NCBI GenBank assembly: GCA_018646625.1
Contig: JABGUJ010000002.1
Location: 288,843 to 352,842, forward strand
Direction: 5' to 3'
DNA length: 64,000 nucleotides
Origin: Candidatus Woesearchaeota archaeon
GTDB lineage: Archaea; Nanobdellota; Nanobdellia; Woesearchaeales; JABGUJ01
Shown piece by piece: positions 16,407 to 25,461 of this stretch. The notes under the pieces were generated by a model. That model searched no databases and had not been told where the DNA came from. It saw nothing but the letters and a program-made list of their open reading frames with translations. Numbering within the stretch: the stretch's first letter is position 1; the number at the start of each line of letters is the position of its first letter. Both the position numbers and the translations under genes were made by a program.

Positions 16407-17417
16407 GTGAGACTTGGTTATACCTTGGTGCTATGGTTGGTGGCTTTGTTAGTAGTCGCTAGCGGATGCACTAATGTTGATTCTTCACTTAATTCTACAG
16501 AAGTTAATGATGATAGTATTCTTACACCTCAAAGACTACCTAGTGATTATTTAGTTGTTAAAGTAAAAGATAAGGTTGTAGAGGATGTACAAGAAGAGAC
16601 TGAGGACGAATTTGAATCAGAGTATGAGTATGAGACGTTTGAAAGATATTCTAGACCTCAGTTGATTATTCATATTTTAGATATTGATTCTGGTTCGGCT
16701 ATATTCATTAGAACTCCTGACGAGAAGGCAATTCTTGTTAATACCGCAGGAGAGTTTGCAGGGGAAAAGGTTGCTAGATTGATAAAAGAGTACGGTTATG
16801 ATAAGTTAGATGCTGTTATCTTATCCGATCATAATGTTGAGAATGTTGGAGGATATCCCGCTTTAGTTGAAGAGATTAAGGTTGAGAGAACGTTCTATAA
16901 TGGTAATTATTACAATACAAAATACTTTAGAAACTTTGTAGATGCTGCTAAAGGGCATAGCTTGAATATGGTTGATAAAGATTTTAGCCTTGAACTTGAT
17001 AGCTTTGTAGATATTGATATTATTATTCCATATGATACAATCCCTTTGAAAACAAGTAAGGTTGATAACATTCTAGTTAGAGTTCGTTATGAGAATTTCT
17101 CTATGTTGATAGCAGGACATTGCTTAGAAGCTTGTGAAAATGTGTTTGTAGAAGAAGGAACTGATGTTAAAGCAAAAGTGATTAGAGTTGCAGAAAGCGG
17201 AAGTAAATATGGTAATACTCCTGCGTTCCTTAACATGGTAGATCCAGAGTACGCAATCATAGAACAAGGAGTGCATGCAAGCATTGATCTTCTTGATTTC
17301 TTAAGAGAAAATGATGTTACTGTTTATGACACAGACAAGAAAAGGGGAGATATTGTGATAACTAGTGATGGTTTAAAGTTTGATTTTAGCTTTCCAGAAT
17401 TTAAAAAAGAAAGATAA
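16407..17417 (+). CDS. Second lipoprotein with degenerate MBL-like domain
   Basis: 336 residues. Hydrophobic segment with lipobox ASGC (Cys21), a shorter acidic linker (EDEFESEYEYETFE), then the same fold as its upstream neighbour: IHILDIDSGSAIFIRTPDEK, ILVNTAG, AVILSDHNVENVGGYP, MLIAGHC. The usual HxHADH is here SDHNVENVG, retaining one His only. GTG 16407 is chosen over TTG 16389 since AGGTGG lies 6 nt before it and the signal peptide then begins at once. It and the preceding gene look like an old tandem duplication. It converges with gap. Confidence 0.7.
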   Translation: MRLGYTLVLWLVALLVVASGCTNVDSSLNSTEVNDDSILTPQRLPSDYLVVKVKDKVVEDVQEETEDEFESEYEYETFERYSRPQLIIHILDIDSGSAIFIRTPDEKAILVNTAGEFAGEKVARLIKEYGYDKLDAVILSDHNVENVGGYPALVEEIKVERTFYNGNYYNTKYFRNFVDAAKGHSLNMVDKDFSLELDSFVDIDIIIPYDTIPLKTSKVDNILVRVRYENFSMLIAGHCLEACENVFVEEGTDVKAKVIRVAESGSKYGNTPAFLNMVDPEYAIIEQGVHASIDLLDFLRENDVTVYDTDKKRGDIVITSDGLKFDFSFPEFKKER

Positions 17418-17420
17418 AAA

Positions 17421-18428
17421 TTAAAACATCTTCTTCAAGACGTCTATCATTCTATATGAGTATCCAAACTCGTTGTCGTACCAGCCAATTACTTTGACGA
17501 ATGTTTTATCCAGGACTTTTGTTAATGCCGAGTCAAAGATGCATGAGTGTGGATTGCTTAAAATATCATGCGAAACAATCGGATCTTCTGTGTATTCCAA
17601 GATTCCATTAAGATGGTGTTCTGCAACGTTTTTGAAAAGAGCATTAATCTGTTCAGGTGTTGCTTCTTTTTTAAGTTCACAAGTTAAGTCTGTAATGGAA
17701 CCATCAACTACGGGAACTCTCATAGCCATGCCATCAAGTTTACCTTTTAGTTCAGGAATAACTTGAGTTACTGCAATAGCTGCGCCAGTTGTTGTTGGTA
17801 CAATGTTTATGGCAGCAGATCTTCCTCTTCTAGGATCTTTATGAGAAGCGTCAACTAATCTTTGATCAGCAGTGTACGCATGAACTGTTGTCATAAGTCC
17901 TCGCTTTACTCCAAAGTTGTCATTCAGTACTTTAATCATTGGAGCTAAACAGTTAGTTGTACAGGATGCATTAGATAGAATAACGTCATGATCTTTGTCA
18001 ATGTCGTGTTCATTTACACCAATCACAATTGTTTTAACTGGTTCTTCGCCTTTTTCACATTTGCAAGGAGCAGAAACAAGAACTTTTTTTGCACCGCCTT
18101 TAAGATGTAGGCTAGCCTTTGCTCTAGTTCTAAAGAAACCAGTACTTTCGACTACTACATCCACGCCGTGTTCTCCCCAAGGTATGTTGGATGGATCTTT
18201 TTCAGAGTAAACTCGTACTTTTTTATCTCCAATAATTATATGATTATCATCATAGCTCACATCACCGTTGAATCTACCATGAGCGCTATCGTACTTTAGC
18301 AAGTATGCTAACTCTTTTGTAGGAGAAAGATCATTTACAGCTACAAAATCAGTATCAGGATCATTTAATCCTGCTTTTAAAACCATTCTTCCAATTCTTC
18401 CAAATCCATTTATTCCAACTTTAATCAT
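17421..18428 (-). CDS. gap: Glyceraldehyde-3-phosphate dehydrogenase, bacterial (class I) type
   Basis: 335 residues, phosphorylating NAD(P)-GAPDH. GINGFGRIGR at the N-terminus binds the dinucleotide; SNASCTTNCLAP carries catalytic Cys156 and TTVHAYTADQ the general-base His. The full class I pattern (SYDNEFGYS-like WYDNEFGYS at the C-terminus) is present; archaea usually have the unrelated class II enzyme, so this was probably gained from bacteria. Start ATG 18428 follows AGGTGAT. With pgk it catalyses the energy-conserving part of glycolysis or gluconeogenesis. Confidence 0.95.
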   Translation of the reverse strand: MIKVGINGFGRIGRMVLKAGLNDPDTDFVAVNDLSPTKELAYLLKYDSAHGRFNGDVSYDDNHIIIGDKKVRVYSEKDPSNIPWGEHGVDVVVESTGFFRTRAKASLHLKGGAKKVLVSAPCKCEKGEEPVKTIVIGVNEHDIDKDHDVILSNASCTTNCLAPMIKVLNDNFGVKRGLMTTVHAYTADQRLVDASHKDPRRGRSAAINIVPTTTGAAIAVTQVIPELKGKLDGMAMRVPVVDGSITDLTCELKKEATPEQINALFKNVAEHHLNGILEYTEDPIVSHDILSNPHSCIFDSALTKVLDKTFVKVIGWYDNEFGYSYRMIDVLKKMF

Positions 18429-18583
18429 GAGATCACCTATAATGTTCGTTTAAAAGTGCGTATAAAAACATTTGTCACTACTTTTGGGAAAATTATAAAT
18501 ACTAGGATATTTCAGTTGTATTGGGTGAGTTAACTGGGTTTACATAGAGTTTACAGAAAATGGAGAGTTGGTGGTGATTATCA

Positions 18584-18916
18584 GTGAATGTAGGAACACT
18601 TGATGCTTTACTTGCTACCGTGGTAGTTGCTGGTTTAGTAGTTAGTTGTGGTGCGAATTCTGATGAACCTGCAAAGCCGAAAGCCGGTATACATACTCCT
18701 GCAATTCAAATGCATGTGGCAGCAGCCATGATGGGAGATCTACAAACTTGTCTCCCATATGCTATTCAGAAGGTTGTACCAGGTTATAAACCAGGCCCAG
18801 GATCTTTTTCAAGATTGTCAAGAGAACAGATGCATAGGATTAGAGAAGAATCTAGAAATTGTCAACACCCTCCAAGGTATGCACAACAACAAAGAAGATA
18901 CGATCGAAATCGTTAA
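18584..18916 (+). CDS. Small lipoprotein, unknown function
   Basis: A 110-residue protein with a hydrophobic N-terminus and lipobox VVSC (Cys22), so probably membrane-anchored outside the cell. The rest is Pro/Arg/Gln-rich, with two short Met/His segments and a basic tail QQQRRYDRNR; I recognise no domain. GTG 18584 is supported by GGTGGTGATT just upstream, and an ATTATAAATAC TATA element lies near 18491. The tail overlaps ppsA by 4 nt on the opposite strand. Confidence 0.55.
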   Translation: MNVGTLDALLATVVVAGLVVSCGANSDEPAKPKAGIHTPAIQMHVAAAMMGDLQTCLPYAIQKVVPGYKPGPGSFSRLSREQMHRIREESRNCQHPPRYAQQQRRYDRNR

Positions 18917-21333
18917 TTAGGATTAACTCCCAATTTCTTTTCAGTTTCTGCAATTGCTAAAGTTGTTCTTACAACTGTGTCAGGATTAAGACTCATAGAT
19001 TGTATGCCAGCTTCAACTAAGAATTCAGCAAAGTCAATATGGTCAGAAGGACCTTGACCGCAGATTCCTATGTACTTGCCTTTCTCGTTCGCAACATCAA
19101 TCACTTGTTTGATTAATCTCTTGACTGCGTCGTTTCGTTCATCGTAGATGTCAGCAATTATTTCAGAATCTCTATCGCAAGCTAAAGTGAATTGCGTTAA
19201 ATCATTTGAGCCAATACTAAATCCGTCAAAAATTTCTAAGAATTGATCTGCTAAGATAACATTTGAAGGAACTTCACACATGCCAATAACTCGCAAACCA
19301 TTTTCATGATGCTTTAGTCCATGCTGTGCCATGACGTCAATAACTTTCTTCGCTTCATCTACAGTTCTGCAGATAGGAATCATAACTTCAAGGTTGGTTA
19401 GGCCAAATTCTTCTCTAACTTTCTTTATTGCTTTACACTCTAGGCCAAACGCGTCTTTGTAACCTTCTTTGTAGTATCGAGATGCGCCCCTCCAACCAAT
19501 CATTGGATTGTCTTCAACAGGTTCGTAAGCTTTTCCTCCAAGAAGATTTGCATACTCATTGGATTTAAAGTCTGAGAATCTTAAGATGACAGTCTTGGGA
19601 TAGAATGAAGCAGCAATCATGGCCACACCTTGTGCTAGTTTGTCTACAAAGAATTCTGTTTTGTCTTCATATCCAGGACTTAGTGCTTCAATTTGTGATT
19701 TTAACTCTTCATCTTCAAGTTTATTAAAATCCATAAGTGCTCTTGGATGAACTTTAATGTAGGAGTTGATAATGAATTCTTCTCGAGCTAAACCAACACC
19801 TTGATTAGGTAAAAAACTAGCTTCAAAAGCTTGTTCAGGATTACCAAGGTTCATCATAATGTGTGTTTTTGTTTCGGGTAGAACTTTTAGATCAACCGTG
19901 TTAATTTCAAACTTAAGTTTGCCTTTGTAAACAAAACCAGTTTCTCCTTCAGCACAAGAAACAGTTATTTCATCACCGTCTTTAATATGCTGCGTACCTT
20001 GACCAGTACCAACAACACAAGGAATGCCTAACTCTCGAGAAATAATTGCAGCGTGACATGTTCGTCCGCCTCTGTTAGTTACAATGGCACCAGCAATTTT
20101 CATTATTGGTTCCCAATCAGGATCAGTCATGTCAGTAACAAGAACTTCGCCTTTTTTGAAATGGCCAATGTCTTTAACGTCTTTGATTATGTGTGCCTTA
20201 CCTTGGCCAATCTTTCGACCAACGGAATGACCTCGTATAAGAACGTCTCCTTTTTCTAATAATTTGAAATCTTCAAGTTTAGTATAATCTTTTTGACTCA
20301 TAACAGTTTCAGGACGAGCTTGCACGATGAAAAGTTCGTTTGTTTCTCCATCTTTTGCCCATTCCATATCCATAGGTTTAAAGTGACCAGCTTTGTTAGA
20401 ATAATGATCTTCAATAATACATGCCCACTTGGCTAACGTAAGAATTTCATCATCAGTTACAACAAACTTTCTTCTGTCTTCTTCAGGAACAGGAATGTTC
20501 TTTGTTGTTGCTTTACTGCCTTGAGTGTCATAAATCATCTTTATGGCTTTTTCGCCAACTTTTTTTTGCAATATTGGTCTAAAACCTTCCTTCAATTTTG
20601 GTTTGTAGACATAGTATTCATCAGGATTAACTGCTCCTTGAACTACATTTTCTCCTAAACCATATGCGCCAGTAATGAATGCAGCGTCTTTGAATCCTGA
20701 CTCAGTATCAATAGAGAACATAACACCGGAGCAAGCCAAGTCGCTTCTAACCATTTTCTGCACACCTATAGAGAGAGCGATTGAGAAGTGATCAAAGTTT
20801 TTGTCAACTCTGTATGAGATTGCTCGATTAGTAAATAATGATGCGAAACAATTTTTGCAAGCTTCAATTAATTGTTCAGGACCTTTAATGTTTAGATAAG
20901 TTTCTTGTTGACCTGCAAAGCTAGCATCAGGTAGATCCTCAGCAGTGGCAGAACTTCTTACAGCAACATCAGTGTGTTCTCCGTATTGTTTACACATGTG
21001 GCCATAAGCTTCAACGATTGCATCCTTTAGTTCTTTAGGAAAGTCTGCGTTTCGGATAACTTGCCTTACTTTATGTCCACGTTCTGCTAAGTTTGCCATA
21101 TCAGTAGTATCTAAATCTGATAATACCTCTTTGATATGTTCCCGGACTTCAGCTTTATCAAGAAGATAGCGGTATGCATAAGCGGTGACTGCAAATCCAT
21201 TTGGCACTTTAACTCCTTTACTGGATAATTCTTGGTACATCTCTCCAAGTGATGCATTCTTTCCACCCACTAGCGGAACGTCCTCTATACCAAGTTGATC
21301 AAACCATAGAATGAAATCTGTTTCTTTGTCCAA
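18913..21333 (-). CDS. ppsA: Phosphoenolpyruvate synthase
   Basis: 806 residues, the normal size. Makes PEP from pyruvate with ATP, giving AMP and phosphate; key gluconeogenic step that feeds pgk and gap. N-terminal ATP-grasp region (GGKNASLGEMY, VRSSATAEDLPDASFAGQQET), central phospho-His domain (TNRGGRTCHAAIISRELG) and C-terminal PEP/pyruvate barrel with IGICGQGPSD. A TTG start at 21333 is preferred: AGAGGTG precedes it at correct distance, while an upstream ATG at 21372 adds 13 unconserved residues and lies near the TATA element TTTAAATA. Confidence 0.95.
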   Translation of the reverse strand: MDKETDFILWFDQLGIEDVPLVGGKNASLGEMYQELSSKGVKVPNGFAVTAYAYRYLLDKAEVREHIKEVLSDLDTTDMANLAERGHKVRQVIRNADFPKELKDAIVEAYGHMCKQYGEHTDVAVRSSATAEDLPDASFAGQQETYLNIKGPEQLIEACKNCFASLFTNRAISYRVDKNFDHFSIALSIGVQKMVRSDLACSGVMFSIDTESGFKDAAFITGAYGLGENVVQGAVNPDEYYVYKPKLKEGFRPILQKKVGEKAIKMIYDTQGSKATTKNIPVPEEDRRKFVVTDDEILTLAKWACIIEDHYSNKAGHFKPMDMEWAKDGETNELFIVQARPETVMSQKDYTKLEDFKLLEKGDVLIRGHSVGRKIGQGKAHIIKDVKDIGHFKKGEVLVTDMTDPDWEPIMKIAGAIVTNRGGRTCHAAIISRELGIPCVVGTGQGTQHIKDGDEITVSCAEGETGFVYKGKLKFEINTVDLKVLPETKTHIMMNLGNPEQAFEASFLPNQGVGLAREEFIINSYIKVHPRALMDFNKLEDEELKSQIEALSPGYEDKTEFFVDKLAQGVAMIAASFYPKTVILRFSDFKSNEYANLLGGKAYEPVEDNPMIGWRGASRYYKEGYKDAFGLECKAIKKVREEFGLTNLEVMIPICRTVDEAKKVIDVMAQHGLKHHENGLRVIGMCEVPSNVILADQFLEIFDGFSIGSNDLTQFTLACDRDSEIIADIYDERNDAVKRLIKQVIDVANEKGKYIGICGQGPSDHIDFAEFLVEAGIQSMSLNPDTVVRTTLAIAETEKKLGVNPN

Positions 21334-21468
21334 AATCGTCACCTCTTTTATAAACGGGAATAGTTTAATCATGCTAAAGAGCGTATTTAAAGGTTTTTTA
21401 CTATTCGCGGATGGTTTTTTAAAAGATTTTGGTTAAAATTATATAGTTTGTTGATAGGTAAATGAAGC

Positions 21469-22281
21469 ATGAGCGAGTTGTTATGGATATCAGGGTTAAT
21501 TCTCGTTGTATTTATTGCAGTATTAGTGCTTTTGGGCTTTAAGCGCATGTTTAAAGTGTTGGCACTGTTGGTACTTTTGTTCATAATAATTGTTGGTGTA
21601 GGTGCTTTTGTGATTGGTAGTGACTTAATTGAAGTTAAGACATATATGGATCATGGTAAGAAGGTGTTTATCTATAATGATGGTGGTTTCTTATTAGGTG
21701 TTGACCCGGATGAATTGGGCAGCGAGAATGTTGAGGATAAACTTGAAGGAATATTTGATGCTGAAAAGTTATCTAAGTTAGAGAAGATATATAGAAATAA
21801 AAGAGATAGTACTGTTGCAGGCCAGAGATACCTTATGATAATTATGCATCGTTCATTCTTAGAAGAAAATCTTCCAGAGAATATTGAATTAGAGTTGTTT
21901 AACAGCGAAATGGGGGGAATGGGAAACATGATTGAGCTAAAGGTTGAATATTCAAAAGACTTCATATTGGATTTACTGAAATCAGATGAGTGCATGGATT
22001 TATTGATGAAAGAGAATTTTGGCGATAATATCCCTATGATGGCGAGAGGGGTTATCAAGTCCATTGTTCCAAGTTGTGAGACGCTAAGGCCTGGAATCTT
22101 TATGATGGCTATGCAAAGTATGGCTGAAGACGAAGATTCTTATGTTGATTTAATACTGTCAAATATAGAGTCCGGCAGAGTTAGTTTGTATCCTGAATTT
22201 ATGACATTTAAGCTACTAAAGATGTTACCTTTAGTTGATCTAAAGAATTTCATAGTGGAGCAAGGTGAGCAAAGAGCTTAA
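21469..22281 (+). CDS. Membrane-anchored protein with two N-terminal TM segments, unknown
   Basis: 270 residues. Two hydrophobic helices at about 4-22 and 28-50, then a soluble domain of about 210 residues that should lie on one face of the membrane; methionine-rich in its middle (FNSEMGGMGNMIE). No family recognised. ATTATATAG (about 21436-21444) lies about 27 nt before ATG 21469, so the mRNA is leaderless. It precedes the acyl-CoA synthetase operon by 50 nt on the same strand. Confidence 0.6.
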   Translation: MSELLWISGLILVVFIAVLVLLGFKRMFKVLALLVLLFIIIVGVGAFVIGSDLIEVKTYMDHGKKVFIYNDGGFLLGVDPDELGSENVEDKLEGIFDAEKLSKLEKIYRNKRDSTVAGQRYLMIIMHRSFLEENLPENIELELFNSEMGGMGNMIELKVEYSKDFILDLLKSDECMDLLMKENFGDNIPMMARGVIKSIVPSCETLRPGIFMMAMQSMAEDEDSYVDLILSNIESGRVSLYPEFMTFKLLKMLPLVDLKNFIVEQGEQRA

Positions 22282-22331
22282 GAATAATTTTAAATATGTA
22301 ATGACCAAGTAGATTGAAAAAGAGGTGTAAT

Positions 22332-22970
22332 GTGAAGCTATTACCGGTAAAGGATGCTGAGAAATTGTTGAGGAAGTATAAGATTCCTTTTTCTGAGTCT
22401 ATTTTGTACATCCCAGGTAAGAGTCACAAGAATAAAATAAAAACGCCCGCGGTTGTTAAGATTGATTCTCCAGATGTAGTACATAAAAGCGATGTAGGTG
22501 GAGTGGTTTGCGGTGTTGATTCTATTAGTGCCTTGAAAAAAGCATGTGCGGAGATAACTTCTAATGTTAAAAGAAAATATCCTGATGCTAAGATTAATGG
22601 ATTTCAAATTCAGACTACTGAAAAAGGTCATGAATTGATAATTGGAATGAAGAAAGATCCTCAGTTTGGTCCTGTGTTGTTGTTTGGGTTGGGAGGAATA
22701 TTTGTAGAGTTGATGAAAGATTATGCTTTGAGAATTTGTCCAGTGGATAAGAAAGAAGCTTTGAGAATGATTGAGGATACCAAGGCCCATAAATTAATGC
22801 AAGGTTTGCGAGGCCAGAAACCTAGTAACTTTGAAGCTGTTGTTGACATTATAATTAAATTATCAAAGATGGTTATGAAAGAAAAGAATATTGAACAGAT
22901 TGACTTTAATCCTGTGATTGTTAATGAACATGTTGCAAAAGTAGTAGATGCAAGGATATTAGTAAAATGA
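22332..22970 (+). CDS. acdB: ADP-forming acetyl/acyl-CoA synthetase, beta subunit
   Basis: 212 residues. ATP-grasp subunit of the archaeal ADP-forming acetyl-CoA synthetase, which makes ATP from acyl-CoA in fermentation. Visible: PAVVKIDSPDVVHKSDVGGVV, ELIIGMKKDPQFGPVLLFGLGGIFVEL and IDFNPV, all conserved in this family. GTG 22332 is chosen with AGAGGTG 4 nt upstream; an extra six codons from TTG 22314 are unlikely. Overlaps acdA by 4 nt (ATGA), so the subunits are cotranslated. Confidence 0.93.
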   Translation: MKLLPVKDAEKLLRKYKIPFSESILYIPGKSHKNKIKTPAVVKIDSPDVVHKSDVGGVVCGVDSISALKKACAEITSNVKRKYPDAKINGFQIQTTEKGHELIIGMKKDPQFGPVLLFGLGGIFVELMKDYALRICPVDKKEALRMIEDTKAHKLMQGLRGQKPSNFEAVVDIIIKLSKMVMKEKNIEQIDFNPVIVNEHVAKVVDARILVK

Positions 22971-24361
22971 TAAAAGATGTTTTTTATCCAAGAAGTGTTG
23001 CTGTAATAGGCGCATCCAGAAAAGAAAAATCTGTGGGTTATGATGTTCTTAAAAGTTTATTGAAAGGTGGAGTGTTTAATAGTAAATACAATAAGCCATT
23101 TACAGGTGCTGTTTATCCTGTTAATCCAAAAGCAAAAGCAATATTGGGAAAACAATGTTATAGTTCTGTAAGAGAAATCCCTGGTAGAGTTGACTTGGCA
23201 ATCATTTGTGTTCCTGCTTCTTTAGTGCCGTTAATTGTCAAAGAGTGTTGTGATAAAAAAGTTGGAGCGAGTGTAATAATTTCTGCAGGCTTTGGCGAAT
23301 TGGGTAAAGAAGGTAAGGAAGTTCAAGAAAGAATGACCCGAATGGCACGCAAGGCAGGGATGCGTTTAGTTGGGCCAAATTGTTTAGGTGTTATTAATAC
23401 AGATAATAATATGAGCGCAAGTTTTGCTCCTGCAATGCCTCCCAAAGGTAATGTTGCACTAGTTAGTCAGTCAGGTGCTTTAATTGATAGTATTGTTGAC
23501 TGGTCTATACAAAATGATTATGGGTTTAGTAAGATTGTTAGTGTAGGTAACTCTGCAGATTTAGATGTTAGTGATTATATTGAATATCTCGGGGGAGATA
23601 AACATACGAAGAGTATTGCACTTTACTTAGAAGGTCTTACCGATGGTCAGAGATTTATGAAGGTATGTAAAAAGGTTGGTAAGAAAAAACCTATTGTGGT
23701 ATTGAAGGCGGGAAGAACGCAGAAAGGAATACATGCAGTTAGTTCTCATACAGGAAGTTTAGCTGGAGGGTATGACGTGTTCAAGGCGGCTTGCGCACAG
23801 TCAGGTGTAACGGTTGCCAACTCAGTTGATGGATTGTTTAATTGTGCATATAGTTTGGCCCATCTTACTCCTGCGAAAAATCGAAATATTGGAATAATAA
23901 CTAATGGTGGCGGAGCTGGTGTATTGTGTGCAGATTATTGTACGGAGAGAGGATTAGATGTTGTTGATTTAGATGAGTCTACGATGAAGAAATTAGATGC
24001 TACAGGAAAGATGCATCCGGCGTATTCAAGAGCTAATCCATTGGACATAGTAGGAGACGCATTACCTGAGAGATATAATGCGGCGATAAATGTTTTAATG
24101 AAAGAAAAGTATATTTCAGGATTAATAATTATACAAACTCTGCAAGCGATGTCAGATCCATTAGAAGATGCAAAGATTGTTGTTAAAGCGCACAAGAAAT
24201 ATCCTAATAAGCCAATCGTTTGTTGTTTTATGGGTGGGGTGTTTTCATATGAAGGCATTGCATATTTGAGGGAGCACGGAATTCCTAACTTTAATGATCC
24301 TATTAATGCGGCAAGAGCTATGAGGGCTTTAGTAGATAGGAAAGAGTATCTGGAAAGATGA
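22967..24361 (+). CDS. acdA: ADP-forming acetyl/acyl-CoA synthetase, alpha subunit
   Basis: 464 residues. CoA-binding N-terminal domain (PRSVAVIGASRKEKSVGY, VYPVNPKAK), succinyl-CoA-ligase-like middle domain with SQSGALIDSIVDW, and SSHTGSLAGG with His261 that is phosphorylated during catalysis. Works with AcdB to convert acyl-CoA, ADP and phosphate to acid, CoA and ATP. Overlaps acdB at the start and the cyclase-like gene at the end by 4 nt each. In the cytosol; end product acetate or a branched acid is typical for the family. Confidence 0.95.
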   Translation: MIKDVFYPRSVAVIGASRKEKSVGYDVLKSLLKGGVFNSKYNKPFTGAVYPVNPKAKAILGKQCYSSVREIPGRVDLAIICVPASLVPLIVKECCDKKVGASVIISAGFGELGKEGKEVQERMTRMARKAGMRLVGPNCLGVINTDNNMSASFAPAMPPKGNVALVSQSGALIDSIVDWSIQNDYGFSKIVSVGNSADLDVSDYIEYLGGDKHTKSIALYLEGLTDGQRFMKVCKKVGKKKPIVVLKAGRTQKGIHAVSSHTGSLAGGYDVFKAACAQSGVTVANSVDGLFNCAYSLAHLTPAKNRNIGIITNGGGAGVLCADYCTERGLDVVDLDESTMKKLDATGKMHPAYSRANPLDIVGDALPERYNAAINVLMKEKYISGLIIIQTLQAMSDPLEDAKIVVKAHKKYPNKPIVCCFMGGVFSYEGIAYLREHGIPNFNDPINAARAMRALVDRKEYLER

Positions 24362-25461
24362 AAGAGTTAAAATTCAAGCACAAGGAAAGGATTGAACGTA
24401 GTTATCATGTTGTTGTTGGTCGAGATTTAAAAGAACATATTGCTTCTGAGTTTATTGAATTGAAGTGCAAATATTTTATTGTAACAGATAATGTTGTTAA
24501 GAAGATTTGTGCAGAGAGATTGTATAACTATCTTAAGGAAAAGAATGTTTCCGTTGAGATGATTGTTTTAGATAATGGTGAAAAGACTAAGTCGGTTGAG
24601 TCGTTCGGTAAATTGAGTGAGGAATTATATTCTAAGGGCGCAGATAATAGTAGCTGCATTGTTGCAATTGGTGGAGGCGTGATAGGAGATTTAGCAGGTT
24701 TTGTCGCATCATCTTATCTTGGAGGAGTGAAGTTGGTTCATGTCCCTACGACTTTATTAGCTTGCGTAGATAGTGCATTAAGTCCAAAGAATACAATCAA
24801 TCTGTCTTCAGCTAAAAACTACATTTATTCAGAGAAGCATGCAGATAGAATTTATATTGATCTGGATCATCTTGAAACTCTACCACGTACAGAAGTGTCT
24901 AGCGGCGTAGCGGAGATAATTAAATTTGGTTTAATCTGGGATAAAGGTTTGTTTAAGTATTTGGAGAAGAATTCTGAAGATATCTTATTCATGGACGAAA
25001 AGCACATTATTAAGTTAATTGAATGGGCAGTAAATGTAAATGATAAGGTTCATTCTAGTCACGATAAAAGAATTCTTTTAGCTTTGGGTCATACGGTTGG
25101 TCATGCGTTGGAAAGTTTAACTGGTTTTAAGAAATTACGTCATGGTGAAGCCGTTGCTATTGGTATTGTTGCATGTGCTTATTTGTGTCGACATGTGCGT
25201 TATTTGTTTAAAGGTGAATTGGATAGGATTGTTAATGTTGTTAAGGCGTATAAGTTACCTTACAAGTTACCTTCAGGTGTTAAAGCAAAAGATGTAGTTG
25301 CTGCAATGCGTAAGGATTCTAAGTGTTGTGATAACCGATTAGAAATGGTTTTGTTGAAGTCAATTGGAAGTGCAAAGCATAAAGGTGGTTATTTGATTGA
25401 AATTTCTGAAGAAGCCTTGTTGCAAGCTTTTACCGACATGGAGAAAGAAGATATTAAGTGA
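24358..25461 (+). CDS. 3-dehydroquinate synthase-like sugar phosphate cyclase
   Basis: 367 residues, third gene of the acd operon (4-nt overlap). NAD-binding GGGVIGDLAGFVASSYLGG and metal ligands AEIIKFG (Glu), GHTVGHALE (His) and HGEAVAIG (His) are all present. Two diagnostic segments differ from true DHQ synthase: GGKTG reads SPKNT (Lys kept), and the usual Asn before the first GHT is Ala (ILLALGHT). No other shikimate gene is in the window. It is a sugar phosphate cyclase of the DHQS/EEVS/DOIS group with uncertain substrate. Confidence 0.75.
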   Translation: MKELKFKHKERIERSYHVVVGRDLKEHIASEFIELKCKYFIVTDNVVKKICAERLYNYLKEKNVSVEMIVLDNGEKTKSVESFGKLSEELYSKGADNSSCIVAIGGGVIGDLAGFVASSYLGGVKLVHVPTTLLACVDSALSPKNTINLSSAKNYIYSEKHADRIYIDLDHLETLPRTEVSSGVAEIIKFGLIWDKGLFKYLEKNSEDILFMDEKHIIKLIEWAVNVNDKVHSSHDKRILLALGHTVGHALESLTGFKKLRHGEAVAIGIVACAYLCRHVRYLFKGELDRIVNVVKAYKLPYKLPSGVKAKDVVAAMRKDSKCCDNRLEMVLLKSIGSAKHKGGYLIEISEEALLQAFTDMEKEDIK

